The notes below the pieces were generated by a model. The model saw nothing but the letters and a program-made list of their open reading frames with translations, searched no databases and was not told the DNA's origin. From Eurosta solidaginis (lineage: Eukaryota; Arthropoda; Insecta; Diptera; Tephritidae), in NCBI RefSeq assembly GCF_040869045.1, contig NC_090322.1:183891477-183955476 (forward strand): 64,000 nt of DNA, written 5' to 3'. How positions within the stretch are numbered: position 1 is the stretch's first letter; each line of letters begins with the position of its first letter. Made by a program: the position numbers and the translations under genes. Below are positions 1 to 9,680 of this stretch, piece after piece.

Positions 1-309
1 TGTTGGGAGTGTGTGTACGAGTGAGCACGAAAAATTTAAATCGTTAGTAACATAATTTGCTGAATTTGTTAAATAGTGCCATTAATTTGAATGGGAGCTT
101 TTGAGGAGCTTTCTTTTCATGTTCTTCAAGGATAAGTGAAACAGCTTTTTGTTTAGGTTTTTTTCCCAGAACTTAATTTAGAACATATATATTAAATTTT
201 TGCTTAGTGGTGGTCTTTTTATAGATTGTTATCTGATAATGTTAGCGAGTTTTTCCACCTGAGCTTTTGAGCTTTCGTTTTTCGATTTCTTTAAAAAAGT
301 TTTTAAAAA

Positions 310-965
310 CTTTTTCTCTAGGCATTGTATTTGCAAGGGATGCTAAATTTTTTTCGGCCCTTTTTTAGGTAGTGCATTTTTAATTGCTCTTAAATTCAAA
401 CTCGAGAGCTTTTTCGAAAGCTTTTCTGAAAGCTCTAATTTGAAAGAGCTTTCACATTTCATCTCCAATTATTTATTTACAGCAACTTTAATTGGAGTTT
501 CCTTAAAAATGCATACAAAAAATTTTTTAAAAACATTTTAACTTTTCAATAAAAGAAATGCACAATGCAGCTTAGAAAGCAAATGGCGGAATGCTTTCTA
601 AGCTGCATTGTGCAGCTTGTTTCCTAGTTTCAGCTTTCTTTCTTAGGCATTGCATTTGTATGATTCTCTATTTAAACTCTCTTTCGAATTTCTTACGAAA
701 GCTTTTCTGTAAGCGCAAATTTGAAAGAACTTTCGTATTTCCTTCTGCTATGATTTTAATCCTAGCAATTTAAATTGGAGCCTTCTTCAAAATATCATAC
801 GAAAATACTTAATAAAAAAGTTTTATTTTTCCAACTTTCTTCTCTAGGTACTGTATTTGCAATTGATCCTCAATTCAAACTCTCTCGACAGCTTTTCTGA
901 AAGCTGTAATTTGAAAGTGCTTTCGTATATTCATCTCCAATTATTTATTTACAGCAACTAAAGTC
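310..965. repeat. Degenerate AAGCTTT-rich direct repeats
   Basis: Three diverged units can be read, near 318-545, 614-800 and 840-965. Each has a GGCATTGTATTTGC-like start, a run of CTTTTCTGAAAGCT-type motifs and, in units 1 and 3, the segment ATCTCCAATTATTTATTTAC (at 461 and 933). No coding potential was recognised. Class unknown. Confidence 0.5.
560..613. repeat. Perfect 22-base hairpin, 10-base loop
   Basis: Bases 560-581 (GCACAATGCAGCTTAGAAAG plus CA) are the exact reverse complement of 592-613, with a 10-base loop at 582-591. A diverged copy of the right arm recurs at 969-994, so the hairpin is part of the surrounding repeat. It may be the remains of a very small foldback element. No function can be assigned. 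Confidence 0.75.
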
Positions 966-1689
966 CCTTGCTTTCCAGGCTGCGTTGTGCAGCTAATTTC
1001 TAAATTTTTTTTCTTTCCAAAAGCAAGTGATATCAGACACAAATTATTTGAAGTTTCACTAAAATTTTTGTGAAATTTCACCATCATTAAAGTAAAATTT
1101 TGATTTCTTAGCGTATCTGTGACGGAACATGAGTACATGCGTGAGTACATACATCACCTCATCACACTTACATACAATCATATGAAGAAGCATAATTTGA
1201 CGCGTGAAAGGTCAGCGTTCAAGCGGGCAGCCAACCAACCAAACAACAAACTGTGGACCGATCAAAGGGGAGTTTTGATTGTGTGCTCTATCGGGATGAA
1301 AAGAAAAGCACTACGATTCCATGTGCACAATTTGAAAAAAAAAACAAGTAAGGACGGGACTGTCTTCGGCTATGCCGAAGACTTCATACATTTCATGAAT
1401 GGGGCTGAACAATAAACTTATCCCGTTCGTAATCTCTGAATAATCGGATGTATAAGATAAGAAATATCTAGTGAACAGATCTACATACCTAAACGATTTT
1501 TAAGATAAATATAAAATAAAAAATAGGTAGGTACTTTGTGTGAGGATGCAAAGTTTCAGGTTTTTTGTGGTCTGCGTGTAAAAACTATGACTACGAATCA
1601 CGTATTTCAACAATATATGACGTAAACGTAACTATTTGCTGAAATGTTTTGAATTTTGAAGCTTCTAGCCGTAAAAGAGGGGCAAAAAA

Positions 1690-2190
1690 ATACAGTTTAT
1701 ATGGGGTATATAATATATGTACCACCGATCTCTATGATTTTTTCAGACAACAATATATGCTATATACGTAAGCAATCGGTGAAATTTGAAGCTTATAGCT
1801 GTTAAAATGGGGTAGAAATTGCGAAAAGTTTCTTACTGAACAATCGGTTGTATGAGATATATACTATATATACAACCGATCTCTATGATTTTTTCAGACA
1901 ACAATATATGCTATATACGTAAGCAATCGGTGAAATTTGAAGCTTATAGCTGTTAAAATGGGGTAGAAATTGCGAAAAGTTTCTTACTGAACAATCGGTT
2001 GTATGAGATATATACTATATATACAACCGATCTCTATGATTTTTTCAGACAACAATATATGCTATATACGTAAGCAATCGGTGAAATTTGAAGCTTATAG
2101 CTGTTAAAATGGGGTAGAAATTGCGAAAAATTTCTTATCTGAACAATCGGTTGTATGAGATATATACTATATATACAACCGATCTCTATG
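1690..2190 (+). repeat. Tandem repeat, about 151-base period, within repeat X
   Basis: The motif TCTATGATTTTTTCAGAC recurs at 1732, 1882 and 2033, and its first bases again at 2185, giving periods of 150-152 bases. Each unit carries GCTATATACGTAAGCA, GAAGCTTATAGCTGTTAAAA and ACAATCGGTTGTAT. The last pairs with ATACAACCGATC of the next unit, so every junction is a short palindrome. Copy 2 of repeat X has only one unit, so the expansion is specific to this copy. Confidence 0.85.
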
Positions 2191-2225
2191 AAGCTTCTAG
2201 CTGTTAAAATGGGGCTAAAATTTGC

Positions 2226-2335
2226 GAAAATATATATATATATACTATATATATATACTATATATATATACTATATATATATACTATATATATATACTAT
2301 ATATACCACCATATATATACTATATATACCACCGA
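2226..2335. repeat. AT microsatellite (ATATATATACT units)
   Basis: A run of TATATATATACTATATA-type units inside repeat X. The same position in copy 2 (17155-17215) has a much shorter tract. Confidence 0.85.
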
Positions 2336-2817
2336 TCTTTATGATTTTTTCAGACAACGCTATATACGTAAGCATTCGTTGAAATTTGAAGCATCTAGCT
2401 CTTAAAATAGGGCAGTAATTACGAAAAGTTCCTTATCTGAACAATCGGTTGTGGGGGATATATATTATATATACGACCGATCTCATCAATTTTTTCAGGC
2501 AACAATATGTGCAATATACGAAAGTATATGGTGAAATTTGAAGCTTCAATCCTTTAAATTGGGTAAGATATTACAAAAATCCTCTTTTTCTGAAAAATCG
2601 GTTGTATGGAGGATATATGCTATAGTGGTCCGATCCGGTCGGTTCCGACAAATGTCTAATCGGACACCCAAATACACCCGCTCACCAAATTTTATCAAGA
2701 TATCTCAAAAATTGAGGGACTAGTTTGCATACAAACAGACAGACGGACAGACGGACATGGCTAAATCAACTCAGCGCTTCAACCTGATTATTTCGGTATA
2801 CTTAATGGTGGGTCTAT

Positions 2818-2830
2818 CTATTTTCCTTTA
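2818..2830. repeat. 13-base target-site duplication of the RTE, 3' side
   Basis: CTATTTTCCTTTA here is repeated exactly at 5738-5750, flanking the RTE. The uninterrupted copy of repeat X has a single CTATTTTCCTTTA followed by AGGACA near 17558-17575. Confidence 0.93.
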
Positions 2831-5737
2831 CTTACTTACTTACTTAATTGGCGCTTAACCGTCTAAACGGTTATGGCCATCCAACAAGGCGCGCCAGTCG
2901 CTCCTTCGCTCCGCCAACCGGCGCCAATTGGTCACACCAAGGGAGTTTAAATCGTTTTCCACCTGGTCCTTCCAACGGAGTGGGGGCCGCCCTCTACCTC
3001 TGCTTCCATAGGCGGGTTCCGATAGAAACACTTTCTTGGCCGGAGCATCATCTTTCATTCGCATAACATGGCCTAGCCAGCGCAGCCGCTGCGTTTTAAT
3101 TCGCTGGACTATGTTGATGTCTGCGTATAGCTCGTACAGCTCATCATTAAATCTTCTTCGGTACTCGCCATCGCCAACGCTTAGAGGTCCATAAATCTTT
3201 CGAAGAACTTTTCTCTCGAACACTCCCAAAGCCGCTTCATCTGCTGTTGTCATGGTCCATGCTTCTGCCCCATATAGCAGGACGGGTACGATAAGTGACT
3301 TGTAGAGTACGACTTTCGTTCGCCGAGAGAGGACTTTACTTTTCAATTGCCTACCTAGTCCAAAGTAGCATTTATTGGCAAGATTGATTCTTCGCTGGAT
3401 TTCAGTGCTGATGTTGTTGCTAGTGTTGATGCTGGTTCCCAAATAAACGAAGTCTTTTACTATTTCGAAATTATGGCTGCCAACAGTAGCGTGGTTGCCA
3501 AGGCGCATATGCGCTGACTCTTTGCTCGATGACAGCAGGTACTTCGTTTTGTCCTCATTCACCATCAAACCCATCTTTACCGCTTCTTTTTCCAGCTTGG
3601 AGTAAGCAGAACTAACAGCGCGGGTGTTTAGGCCGATGATATCAATGTCATCAGCATATGCCAGTAATTGCACGCTTTTATAGTATATTGTTCCAGTGCG
3701 GTTAAGTTCTGCAGCTAGTATAATTTTCTCCAGCATCAAATTAAAGAAATCGCACGATAGGGGGCCACCCTGTCTGAAACCTCGTTTAGTTTCGAACGGC
3801 TCGGAGAGGTCCTTCCCAATTCTGACTGAGCTGATGGTGTTGCTCAACGTCATTTTGCACAGCCGTATAAGTTTTGCGGGGAAACCAAATTCAGACATAG
3901 CGGCATATAGGCAGCTCCTTTTCGTGCTGTCGAAGGCGGCTTTAAAGTCGACGAAGAGGTGGTGTGTGTCGATTCTCTTTTCACGGGGTTTTTCCAAGAT
4001 TTGGCGCATTGTGAAAATCTGGTCGATGGTAGATTTACCAGGTCTGAAGCCGCACTGATAAGGTCCAATCAGCCGGTTCACGGTGGGCTTCAATCTTTCG
4101 CACAATACACTTGAAAGGACCTTATATGCGATATTAAGAAGGCTGATTCCACGATAGTTGGTGCATTTTCCAGTATCCCCCTTCTTGTGGACTGGGCAAA
4201 GAACACTTAGATTCCAACCATCGGGCATGCTTTCGTTCGCCCATATTTTGCTAAGAAGCTGCTGCATGCGCCTTACCAACTCCTCGCCGCCGAACTTGAA
4301 TAGCTCCGCAGGCAATCCATCAGCGTCCACGGCCTTGTTGTTTTTCAATCTGGTTATTGTTATTCTAACTTCATCATAATCGGGCGGAGGGACATATATT
4401 CCATCATCATCGATTGCGGGATCGGGTTCTTCATCTCTGCGCGGTGAATTGCTGCCTCCATTTAGGAGAGCAGAGAAGTGTTCCCTCCATAATCTAAGCA
4501 CTCTCTGGACATCAGTTACAAGGTCGCCGTTTTCATTCCTACAGAAGTTTGCCCCGGTCTTAAAACCTTCCGTCTGTCGCCGTATTTTTTGGTAGAATTT
4601 TCGGGCGTTATTCCTGGTGGCTAGCAGCTCAAGCTCCTCGCACTCACGCCTTTCTGCTTCTGCTTTTTTCTTCCTGAAAAGGCGTCTCGCTTCCCTTTGC
4701 AACTCACGATAGCGTTCACACACTCCTCTTGTCGCGCTCGCTTTTAACGTAGCCCTGTAGGCAGCGTCTTTTCTTTCGGTTGCAACGCGGCATTCTTCAT
4801 CATACCAGTTGTTTTTTCGTGGCCGCCGGTAACCAATTTTTTCCTCGGCGGCGGTACGAAGTGCTTTGGAGATATGCTCCCACTGCTCCTGTATTCCTTC
4901 AGGATGAGTTATGCCCTCAGAGAGCAGGTGTGAGAGTCGAGTTGCGAAATCATTGGCAGTCTGTTGTGATTGAAGCTTTTCGACGTCTAGCTTTCCTTGT
5001 GTTTTTTGTTCCTTGTTTTTAGCCGCATTGAGGCGGGTGCGTATTTTGGCTGCAACGAGATAATGGTCCGAATCGATGTTAGGTCCTCGGATCGTGCGCA
5101 CATCTAAAACACTGGAGGCATGCCGTCCGTCTATCACAACGTGATCGATCTGATTGCGAGTATTTCGATCAGGAGACAGCCATGTAGCTTGATGTATCTT
5201 TTTATGCATGAACCTCGTGCTTGATATGACCATGTTTCGAGCACCGGCAAAGTCAATCAGCCTCAGTCCGTTAGGAGAAGTTTCATTGTGTAGGCTGAAC
5301 TTTCCGACTGTAGGGCCAAAAACACCTTCTTTGCCCACCCTGGCGTTAAAGTCGCCAAGCACGACTTTTATATCATGACGGGGGCAATGCTCGTATGTGC
5401 GTTCTAATTGTTCATAAAAAGTGTCTTTCACCTCATCGTCTTTCTCCTCTGTCGGCGCATGGGCGCAGATGAATGATATATTAAAAAATTTTGCTTTTAT
5501 TCGGATAGCGGCGAGACGCTCGTCCACAGGCGTGAACGCCAGCACTTGGCGACAAAGTCTCTCTCCCACCACGAATCCGACGCCGAAACTGCGCTTATTC
5601 GCATGGCCACTCCAATATATGTCACAATTTTTGATCTTTTTTCTTCCTTGCTTCGTCCAACGCATTTCTTGGATGGCGGTGATGTCAGATTTTGCTTTGA
5701 CGAGGACATCAGCCAGCCGGGCATCTGCACCATAGCA
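2831..5737 (-). mobile_element. 5'-truncated RTE-clade non-LTR retrotransposon
   Basis: The 2907-base insertion is bounded by exact 13-base target duplications and sits inside repeat X; the second copy of repeat X shows the empty site. On the minus strand the reading frame is open from the 5' end of the insertion, and the insertion ends with a TAAG tetranucleotide run (2831-2847) only 24 bases after the stop codon. A short 3' UTR ending in a microsatellite is typical of RTE elements. The start of the endonuclease domain is missing, so this is a 5'-truncated, dead-on-arrival copy. The long intact frame and perfect target duplication point to a recent insertion (inference). Confidence 0.93.
2855..5737 (-). 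CDS. RTE endonuclease/reverse transcriptase ORF, lacking its N terminus
   Basis: This is the single retrotransposition protein of an RTE element. It nicks target DNA and reverse-transcribes the element RNA at the nick. The frame is open to the 5' edge of the insertion; about 24 codons precede the first ATG (5663-5665) and include ITAIQEMRW, with the catalytic Glu of an apurinic-type endonuclease. That ATG is therefore not the natural start. Counting from it: GDFNARVG at 104-111, [13 protein letters not shown] at 161-178 and SDHYLV at 199-204 complete the endonuclease. Reverse transcriptase motifs follow: [17 protein letters not shown] (441-457), NYRGISLLN (503-511), [11 protein letters not shown] (539-549), [10 protein letters not shown] (571-580), [10 protein letters not shown] (628-637) and the catalytic YADD (670-673). 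The C terminus has the [10 protein letters not shown] and [10 protein letters not shown] motifs usual in RTE/BovB proteins. There is no RNase H domain. 936 codons follow the internal ATG without a stop; roughly 40 N-terminal residues are missing. Confidence 0.92.
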   Translation of the reverse strand, partial: CYGADARLADVLVKAKSDITAIQEMRWTKQGRKKIKNCDIYWSGHANKRSFGVGFVVGERLCRQVLAFTPVDERLAAIRIKAKFFNISFICAHAPTEEKDDEVKDTFYEQLERTYEHCPRHDIKVVLGDFNARVGKEGVFGPTVGKFSLHNETSPNGLRLIDFAGARNMVISSTRFMHKKIHQATWLSPDRNTRNQIDHVVIDGRHASSVLDVRTIRGPNIDSDHYLVAAKIRTRLNAAKNKEQKTQGKLDVEKLQSQQTANDFATRLSHLLSEGITHPEGIQEQWEHISKALRTAAEEKIGYRRPRKNNWYDEECRVATERKDAAYRATLKASATRGVCERYRELQREARRLFRKKKAEAERRECEELELLATRNNARKFYQKIRRQTEGFKTGANFCRNENGDLVTDVQRVLRLWREHFSALLNGGSNSPRRDEEPDPAIDDDGIYVPPPDYDEVRITITRLKNNKAVDADGLPAELFKFGGEELVRRMQQLLSKIWANESMPDGWNLSVLCPVHKKGDTGKCTNYRGISLLNIAYKVLSSVLCERLKPTVNRLIGPYQCGFRPGKSTIDQIFTMRQILEKPREKRIDTHHLFVDFKAAFDSTKRSCLYAAMSEFGFPAKLIRLCKMTLSNTISSVRIGKDLSEPFETKRGFRQGGPLSCDFFNLMLEKIILAAELNRTGTIYYKSVQLLAYADDIDIIGLNTRAVSSAYSKLEKEAVKMGLMVNEDKTKYLLSSSKESAHMRLGNHATVGSHNFEIVKDFVYLGTSINTSNNISTEIQRRINLANKCYFGLGRQLKSKVLSRRTKVVLYKSLIVPVLLYGAEAWTMTTADEAALGVFERKVLRKIYGPLSVGDGEYRRRFNDELYELYADINIVQRIKTQRLRWLGHVMRMKDDAPAKKVFLSEPAYGSRGRGRPPLRWKDQVENDLNSLGVTNWRRLAERRSDWRALLDGHNRLDG

Positions 5738-5750
5738 CTATTTTCCTTTA
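5738..5750. repeat. 13-base target-site duplication of the RTE, 5' side
   Basis: Exact repeat of the 13 bases at 2818-2830. Repeat X resumes immediately after it with AGGACTTACAATTTT. Confidence 0.93.
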
Positions 5751-5817
5751 AGGACTTACAATTTTCGGTTTCGTGACGAAATTAATATACCATTTCATTT
5801 TCTTGAAAGGTATAATA

Positions 5818-6339
5818 AAACCAAAACTAGGTAATGTCGGCGCATAGGTAATTACGTTCACACAATCGCTGTGAACATGAGGATCAAGTAAAAAGGAAAA
5901 CAAAAATTTTAGTTTTAATATTTCAAGTGAGAGAAGACTGATCGCGGTGGCGGCGTTAAGTTTTATTGATATGCAGTGGAATGTGTTGTTGAATGTATGG
6001 TTGCTTGAATGGTTGAATGCTTGGATAATTTGCCTGACCGACGCTTCGGTGAATGGCGTTGACGGTTATTCGTCAGTGTAATGTGCTGTACCAGTATGTG
6101 TGTCTGTGTATGGAATGAAAAAAAGCGCGTGCTACCTTCAAGTTTTGTGATTTGAGTGAAAATCCAGTGAAACATGGCAATCAACCAAAGAACCTCAATC
6201 AACCAACCAATGAAGCCAAGTAAGCCAGTTTATTTAAGCCGGAAAGTAAGCGACCTTCAAACAATATGGCACAAACAACAATTATGTGTGGAATAAAAGC
6301 ATATTGTTGTTTACTAAAATAAAAATTATAATTATGTTA
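5818..6339. other. No recognisable feature
   Basis: AT-rich single-copy-looking sequence between repeat X and the foldback composite. Only short, composition-driven open frames are present. Confidence 0.6.
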
Positions 6340-6433
6340 AATAAAATAATAAAAAAAAAATTTTTAAGTTAAACGGTTTTATTGAAAACAATACTTACAT
6401 GAAATAATAATAATACGAAAAGCTAGTAAATAA

Positions 6434-6683
6434 TTAGGTAGGTCCTAGGTACTAGTCATCATACTCCTTATCAATCTAGGGCGTTGATCAGACAATTAAA
6501 TAAAAGCGTTGGGCGCGTGAAATTTCTAAAAATGTGAGGCGTGGCATAACCTGATTAAGGTTCAGTTGGTTTTACTTATGACTATCAATAGAAATATGAC
6601 GCGTCCAACGCTTGTATTTAATTGTCTGATCAACGCCCTAGATTGATAAGGAGTGTGATGACTAGTACCTAGGACCTACCTAA
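6434..6683. repeat. Long inverted repeat (foldback arms)
   Basis: The left arm begins TTAGGTAGGTCCTAGGTACT (6434) and the right arm ends with its reverse complement at 6683. Pairing runs nearly unbroken for about 85-95 bases per arm (6434 to about 6530 against about 6586-6683), through CTAGGGCGTTGATCAGACAA. The loop is about 55 bases. The match to 54958-55160 identifies the family. Confidence 0.88.
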
Positions 6684-6685
6684 CC

Positions 6686-7345
6686 AAATCGGACCACAAA
6701 TTCGATTTTTGTGAATATCTCGATCCATGCGCCACCTAGCGGCGATTTTTTTTCACAGGTCGATTTCTATTCTTGCATGTATTATGTGTTCCAAATATGA
6801 GTCAAATCGGACCACAAATACGATTTTTGTGAATATCTCGATCCATACGCCACCTAGCGGCGATTTTTTTTCACAGGTCGATTTCTATTCTTGCATGTAT
6901 TATGTGTTCCAAATATGAGTCAAATCGGACCACAAATACGATTTTTGTGAATATCTCGATCCATGCGCCACCTAGCGGCGTTTTTTTTCACAGGTCGATT
7001 TCTATTCTTGCATGTATTATGTGTTCCAAATATGAGCCAAATCGGACTACAAATACGATTTTTGTGAATATCTCGATCCATGCGCCACCTAGCGGCGATT
7101 TTTTTTCACAGGTCGATTTCTATTCTTGCATGTATTATGTGTTCCAAATATGAGTCAAATCGGACCACAAATACGATTTTTGTGAATATCTCGATCCATG
7201 CGCCACCTAGCGGCGTTTTTTTTCACAGGTCGATTTCTATTCTTGCATGTATTGTGTGTTCCAAATATGAGCCAAATCGGACCACAAATGCGAATTTTGC
7301 GAATATCTCGATCCTTGCGCCACCTAGCGGCGATTTTTTTCTTAT
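6686..7345 (+). repeat. 118-base tandem array, six units
   Basis: AAATCGGAC recurs at 6686, 6804, 6922, 7039, 7157 and 7274, giving periods of 118, 118, 117, 118 and 117. Each unit holds TACGATTTTTGTGAATATCT, then CGCCACCTAGCGGCG, a T run, CACAGGTCGATTTCTATTC and GCATGTATTATGTGTTCCAA. The units are very similar, implying recent homogenisation. The last unit diverges after the CGCCACCTAGCGGCG core. Open frames across the array follow the period and are not genes. Confidence 0.93.
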
Positions 7346-7485
7346 TATTGCATTGTCGTCGGGTTCTGAACTATATTCCAAGTTTCAAGCTTGTAGCTTA
7401 TCGGGAAGTTGCTTAAATTTCAATTACAAGATTCGTTCACAACGGCCGGCCTGTCAACTCAAGCTAAATAAAACCATTTAAAAAA

Positions 7486-9640
7486 GTGGGAATCATCAAC
7501 TGGTTGTCAGCGGAAACTTCGACTGTATTCACACGAGTAGGATATTCATAAATCTGCTACCGTACCATGTTATACGATCAGTGATCGGATTCAATTTTTC
7601 AAATCGCAATAGTACTGAAATGGTGATGGGAATTGATATAATACGTGAAATAGTGGGTACAAGTACTTTTTAGATTCATAATCAGACCAATTCTAAATAT
7701 TCTCGCGGAATTTTGTTCTCGCGGATTTTTTTACTCCCGCGGAAAAATTCCTCCAATTCTGTTCTCCTAGGGAGAACAATAATTGGGGAATAGGAATTTC
7801 GAATTTTCGAAGTCAGCTGTTTTGTCAATTGAAATTTCGTTGCACATTTCTTATTTTGTTTAAAATATTGAAAAGTTTAATTATTGTTGCAAATTTGTTG
7901 GAAATTAAGAAATAAAATATAAACAATGCACTGTATTTACTGCATTTCATGTGGTATTCACTGAAATGAGCAATGAATTGGTGCCACAGCAACATCAACA
8001 GCGGAACGTAAGAAGAAGACGGTCGCATAACACAAATCTGCCGGAGTTGCCTGCTTTCATTCAGCAAAGCAATTTTCTGGCGGCCAAGTTAGTTGAATTC
8101 GTCCTTCGTCATATGCCAAAATTTATTTAAGCCTTATTAAAAAATCCTTGCGCAATTTTTGGATGGCTGCAAGCAAGAGCTCTACCGTTGCTTATGATAT
8201 ACTTTTCGACTTAAAATAAAGAATATTGTGGTTGTAGTTGTTGTTGTATTAACAGTGAGAATATTGTGGTAGAATGTAAATACATATTTTAGCACAAATT
8301 TATACAAATAAGTGTTCTTTCTTAAAACAACCAATTTCCTTTAACTATTTTGATGCATTCCCTTTAATTTAACCAAGTGAAAAACTCCTATGAAATGGCA
8401 GAGAAATCTCCCTCTCCCTCACATTCATAATACCTACTTTTCTCCCATAACCAGTTTCCGCTTTTTCGAACATTGTTTAGAATAGGAGGAAAGGGAGAAG
8501 TGAAAAAAGTCACAAGGAATTTTTATTTAGAATACGAGGAATGGGAGAAGGGAATTAGTCGATTAGCAAAAGTAGTGACATGTAATCTGGAAGATTTTGA
8601 ATTAGGGATAGATTTTGAATCACAGCCTCTGAAAAAACCAATAAAACTTGTTATTATGCTATGAAACGTAACTTTACAATTTCCTTTACAATTCACAAAT
8701 GAATAGGTGTGTGCAATTATTCAATTATCTTTAATCAGATTTGATTCAGTAATATAATTTAAAATACTAATGATAATTGAAAGAGGTTATTTATTGTTGT
8801 AATCAAGTTGCAACTAATGGGCAATTCGAGATTTTCCATCGAATACTGGCCCTATTGTAAAGATGCGGACTGCAAACCTTATATAAGGTTATACCAATTT
8901 CGCACTCTGTCAACCACCTTAACCCGCACACCCTTAACTTCAGTTTACCTCCCGTCCGTACCTGCATGGTGCTATTTACCGGATTGTACCGAATCAATAT
9001 CCCGTAAACAGTCATCAAAGTCGATAAAACTCTCCAAAACCTTCAGGAGTTTCCCGATCGCTACAAGAAGAAGCAGATCTAGCTAAATCGAAGGGTAAAA
9101 GCGAGTAACCCGCTCGCAACATGGAAAGCAGATTATTATACTAACAAACTTCGTTTCTGAGTACGATACACGTAAGCTACCTGCAATACCTTTTTAGCCA
9201 GCGAAACTGCCTTTCAAGACAACAACTTATTTAGTTATCGAGAGTGAAAGCGGAACTACACTAGACCTAGCTATCAATAGATCGCGCCCGCTGAGTGGTT
9301 ATTTTGTTCCAACCCTGAATTTGTAATATGGTCTAAGATCTTACGTGCGTGCTGCATTCACCAGAAGAAAAAATTTGGTGAAAAAAAAACGAATTACGGT
9401 TCAATTCAATAGAAATTTATGTAAATTTAAATAAACCGGGAAAAGCTGTTGAATCAAATTCACATAAATTGTCGATTCTGAACTGTCCGTCGAATCAACA
9501 AAAAAAAATTCATCATACGTTAGTGATCGCTCTGTCAACTTAACAATTACTACTAACTGTCACCCTAAGGATACCAATAAAAATGTTAAAATAACAGGTT
9601 TTTCGTTAGCATTAGAATAACATTGAAGGCTGTTAATATA
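7486..9640. other. No recognisable gene
   Basis: AT-rich sequence. The only structure noted is a 17-base near-palindrome, GTTCTCCTAGGGAGAAC, near 7761-7777, flanked by several CTCGCGGA/CCCGCGGA motifs. Short open frames (such as 8473-8664 and 8808-9086) have no recognisable domain or splice context. Confidence 0.5.
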
Positions 9641-9660
9641 TCAAAGATTTCTTCGGCGCC

Positions 9661-9680
9661 ATGGCCATAAAAACAAAATA
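9661..9680 (+). other. Weak candidate initial coding exon
   Basis: CGCCATGGCC places an ATG in a favourable context (9661), followed by five more codons (A, I, K, T, K) and then by GTAAGTTT at 9681, a good donor. Unspliced, the frame stops at the TAG that spans the donor. An ATG this close to a donor can occur by chance, and no partner exon was identified. Confidence 0.12.

Larger units (their letters stand above)
1351..5817 (+). repeat. Dispersed repeat X, copy 1 (split by an RTE)
   Basis: This non-coding repeat begins near AACAAGTAAGGACGGGA and ends near CTTGAAAGGTATAATAAAA. Long stretches align by eye with 16677-17632: the GCCGAAGACTTCATAC opening, the segment with CTTATCCCGTTCGTAATCTC, the GACAGACGGACAGACGG tract and the final CGTGACGAAATTAATATACC segment. 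It contains tandem 151-base units and an AT microsatellite, and is interrupted by the RTE at 2831-5737. Without the RTE the copy is about 1.55 kb. The transposon class is not established; it resembles dipteran non-autonomous repeats ending in GGTATAAAA. Confidence 0.8.
6340..7485 (+). repeat. Composite repeat, copy A: foldback plus 118-base tandem array
   Basis: The unit comprises an A/T-rich end, the edge motif AAACGGTTTTATT (6371-6383), a foldback structure (6434-6683), a six-copy tandem array (6686-7345) and a tail ending GCTAAATAAAACCATTT (7464-7480). The far end carries AAATGGTTTTATT on the reverse strand, so the outer ends form a weak terminal inverted repeat. A second copy with all these parts lies in reverse orientation at 51371-55245. 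No coding potential is seen. It may be a foldback-type non-autonomous DNA transposon, but no target duplication could be fixed. Confidence 0.75.

Noticed and set aside
1119..1415. 98-codon plus-strand open frame
   Set aside because: It runs into the edge of repeat X and ends in it; no motif or splice context.
5663..5665. ATG as the natural start of the RTE protein
   Set aside because: The frame is open upstream to the element edge and the catalytic QEMRW region straddles this Met, so it is an internal residue of a truncated protein.
6686..7345. CRISPR-like regular array
   Set aside because: Units are contiguous 118-base near-identical copies with no variable spacers, in a eukaryotic context; this is a satellite.
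6727..7481. Series of similar open frames in the satellite
   Set aside because: They repeat with the 118-base period and have no start, domain or codon signature of a gene.
8473..8664. 63-codon plus-strand frame rich in Glu/Lys
   Set aside because: Short, composition-driven, no recognisable motif or start context.
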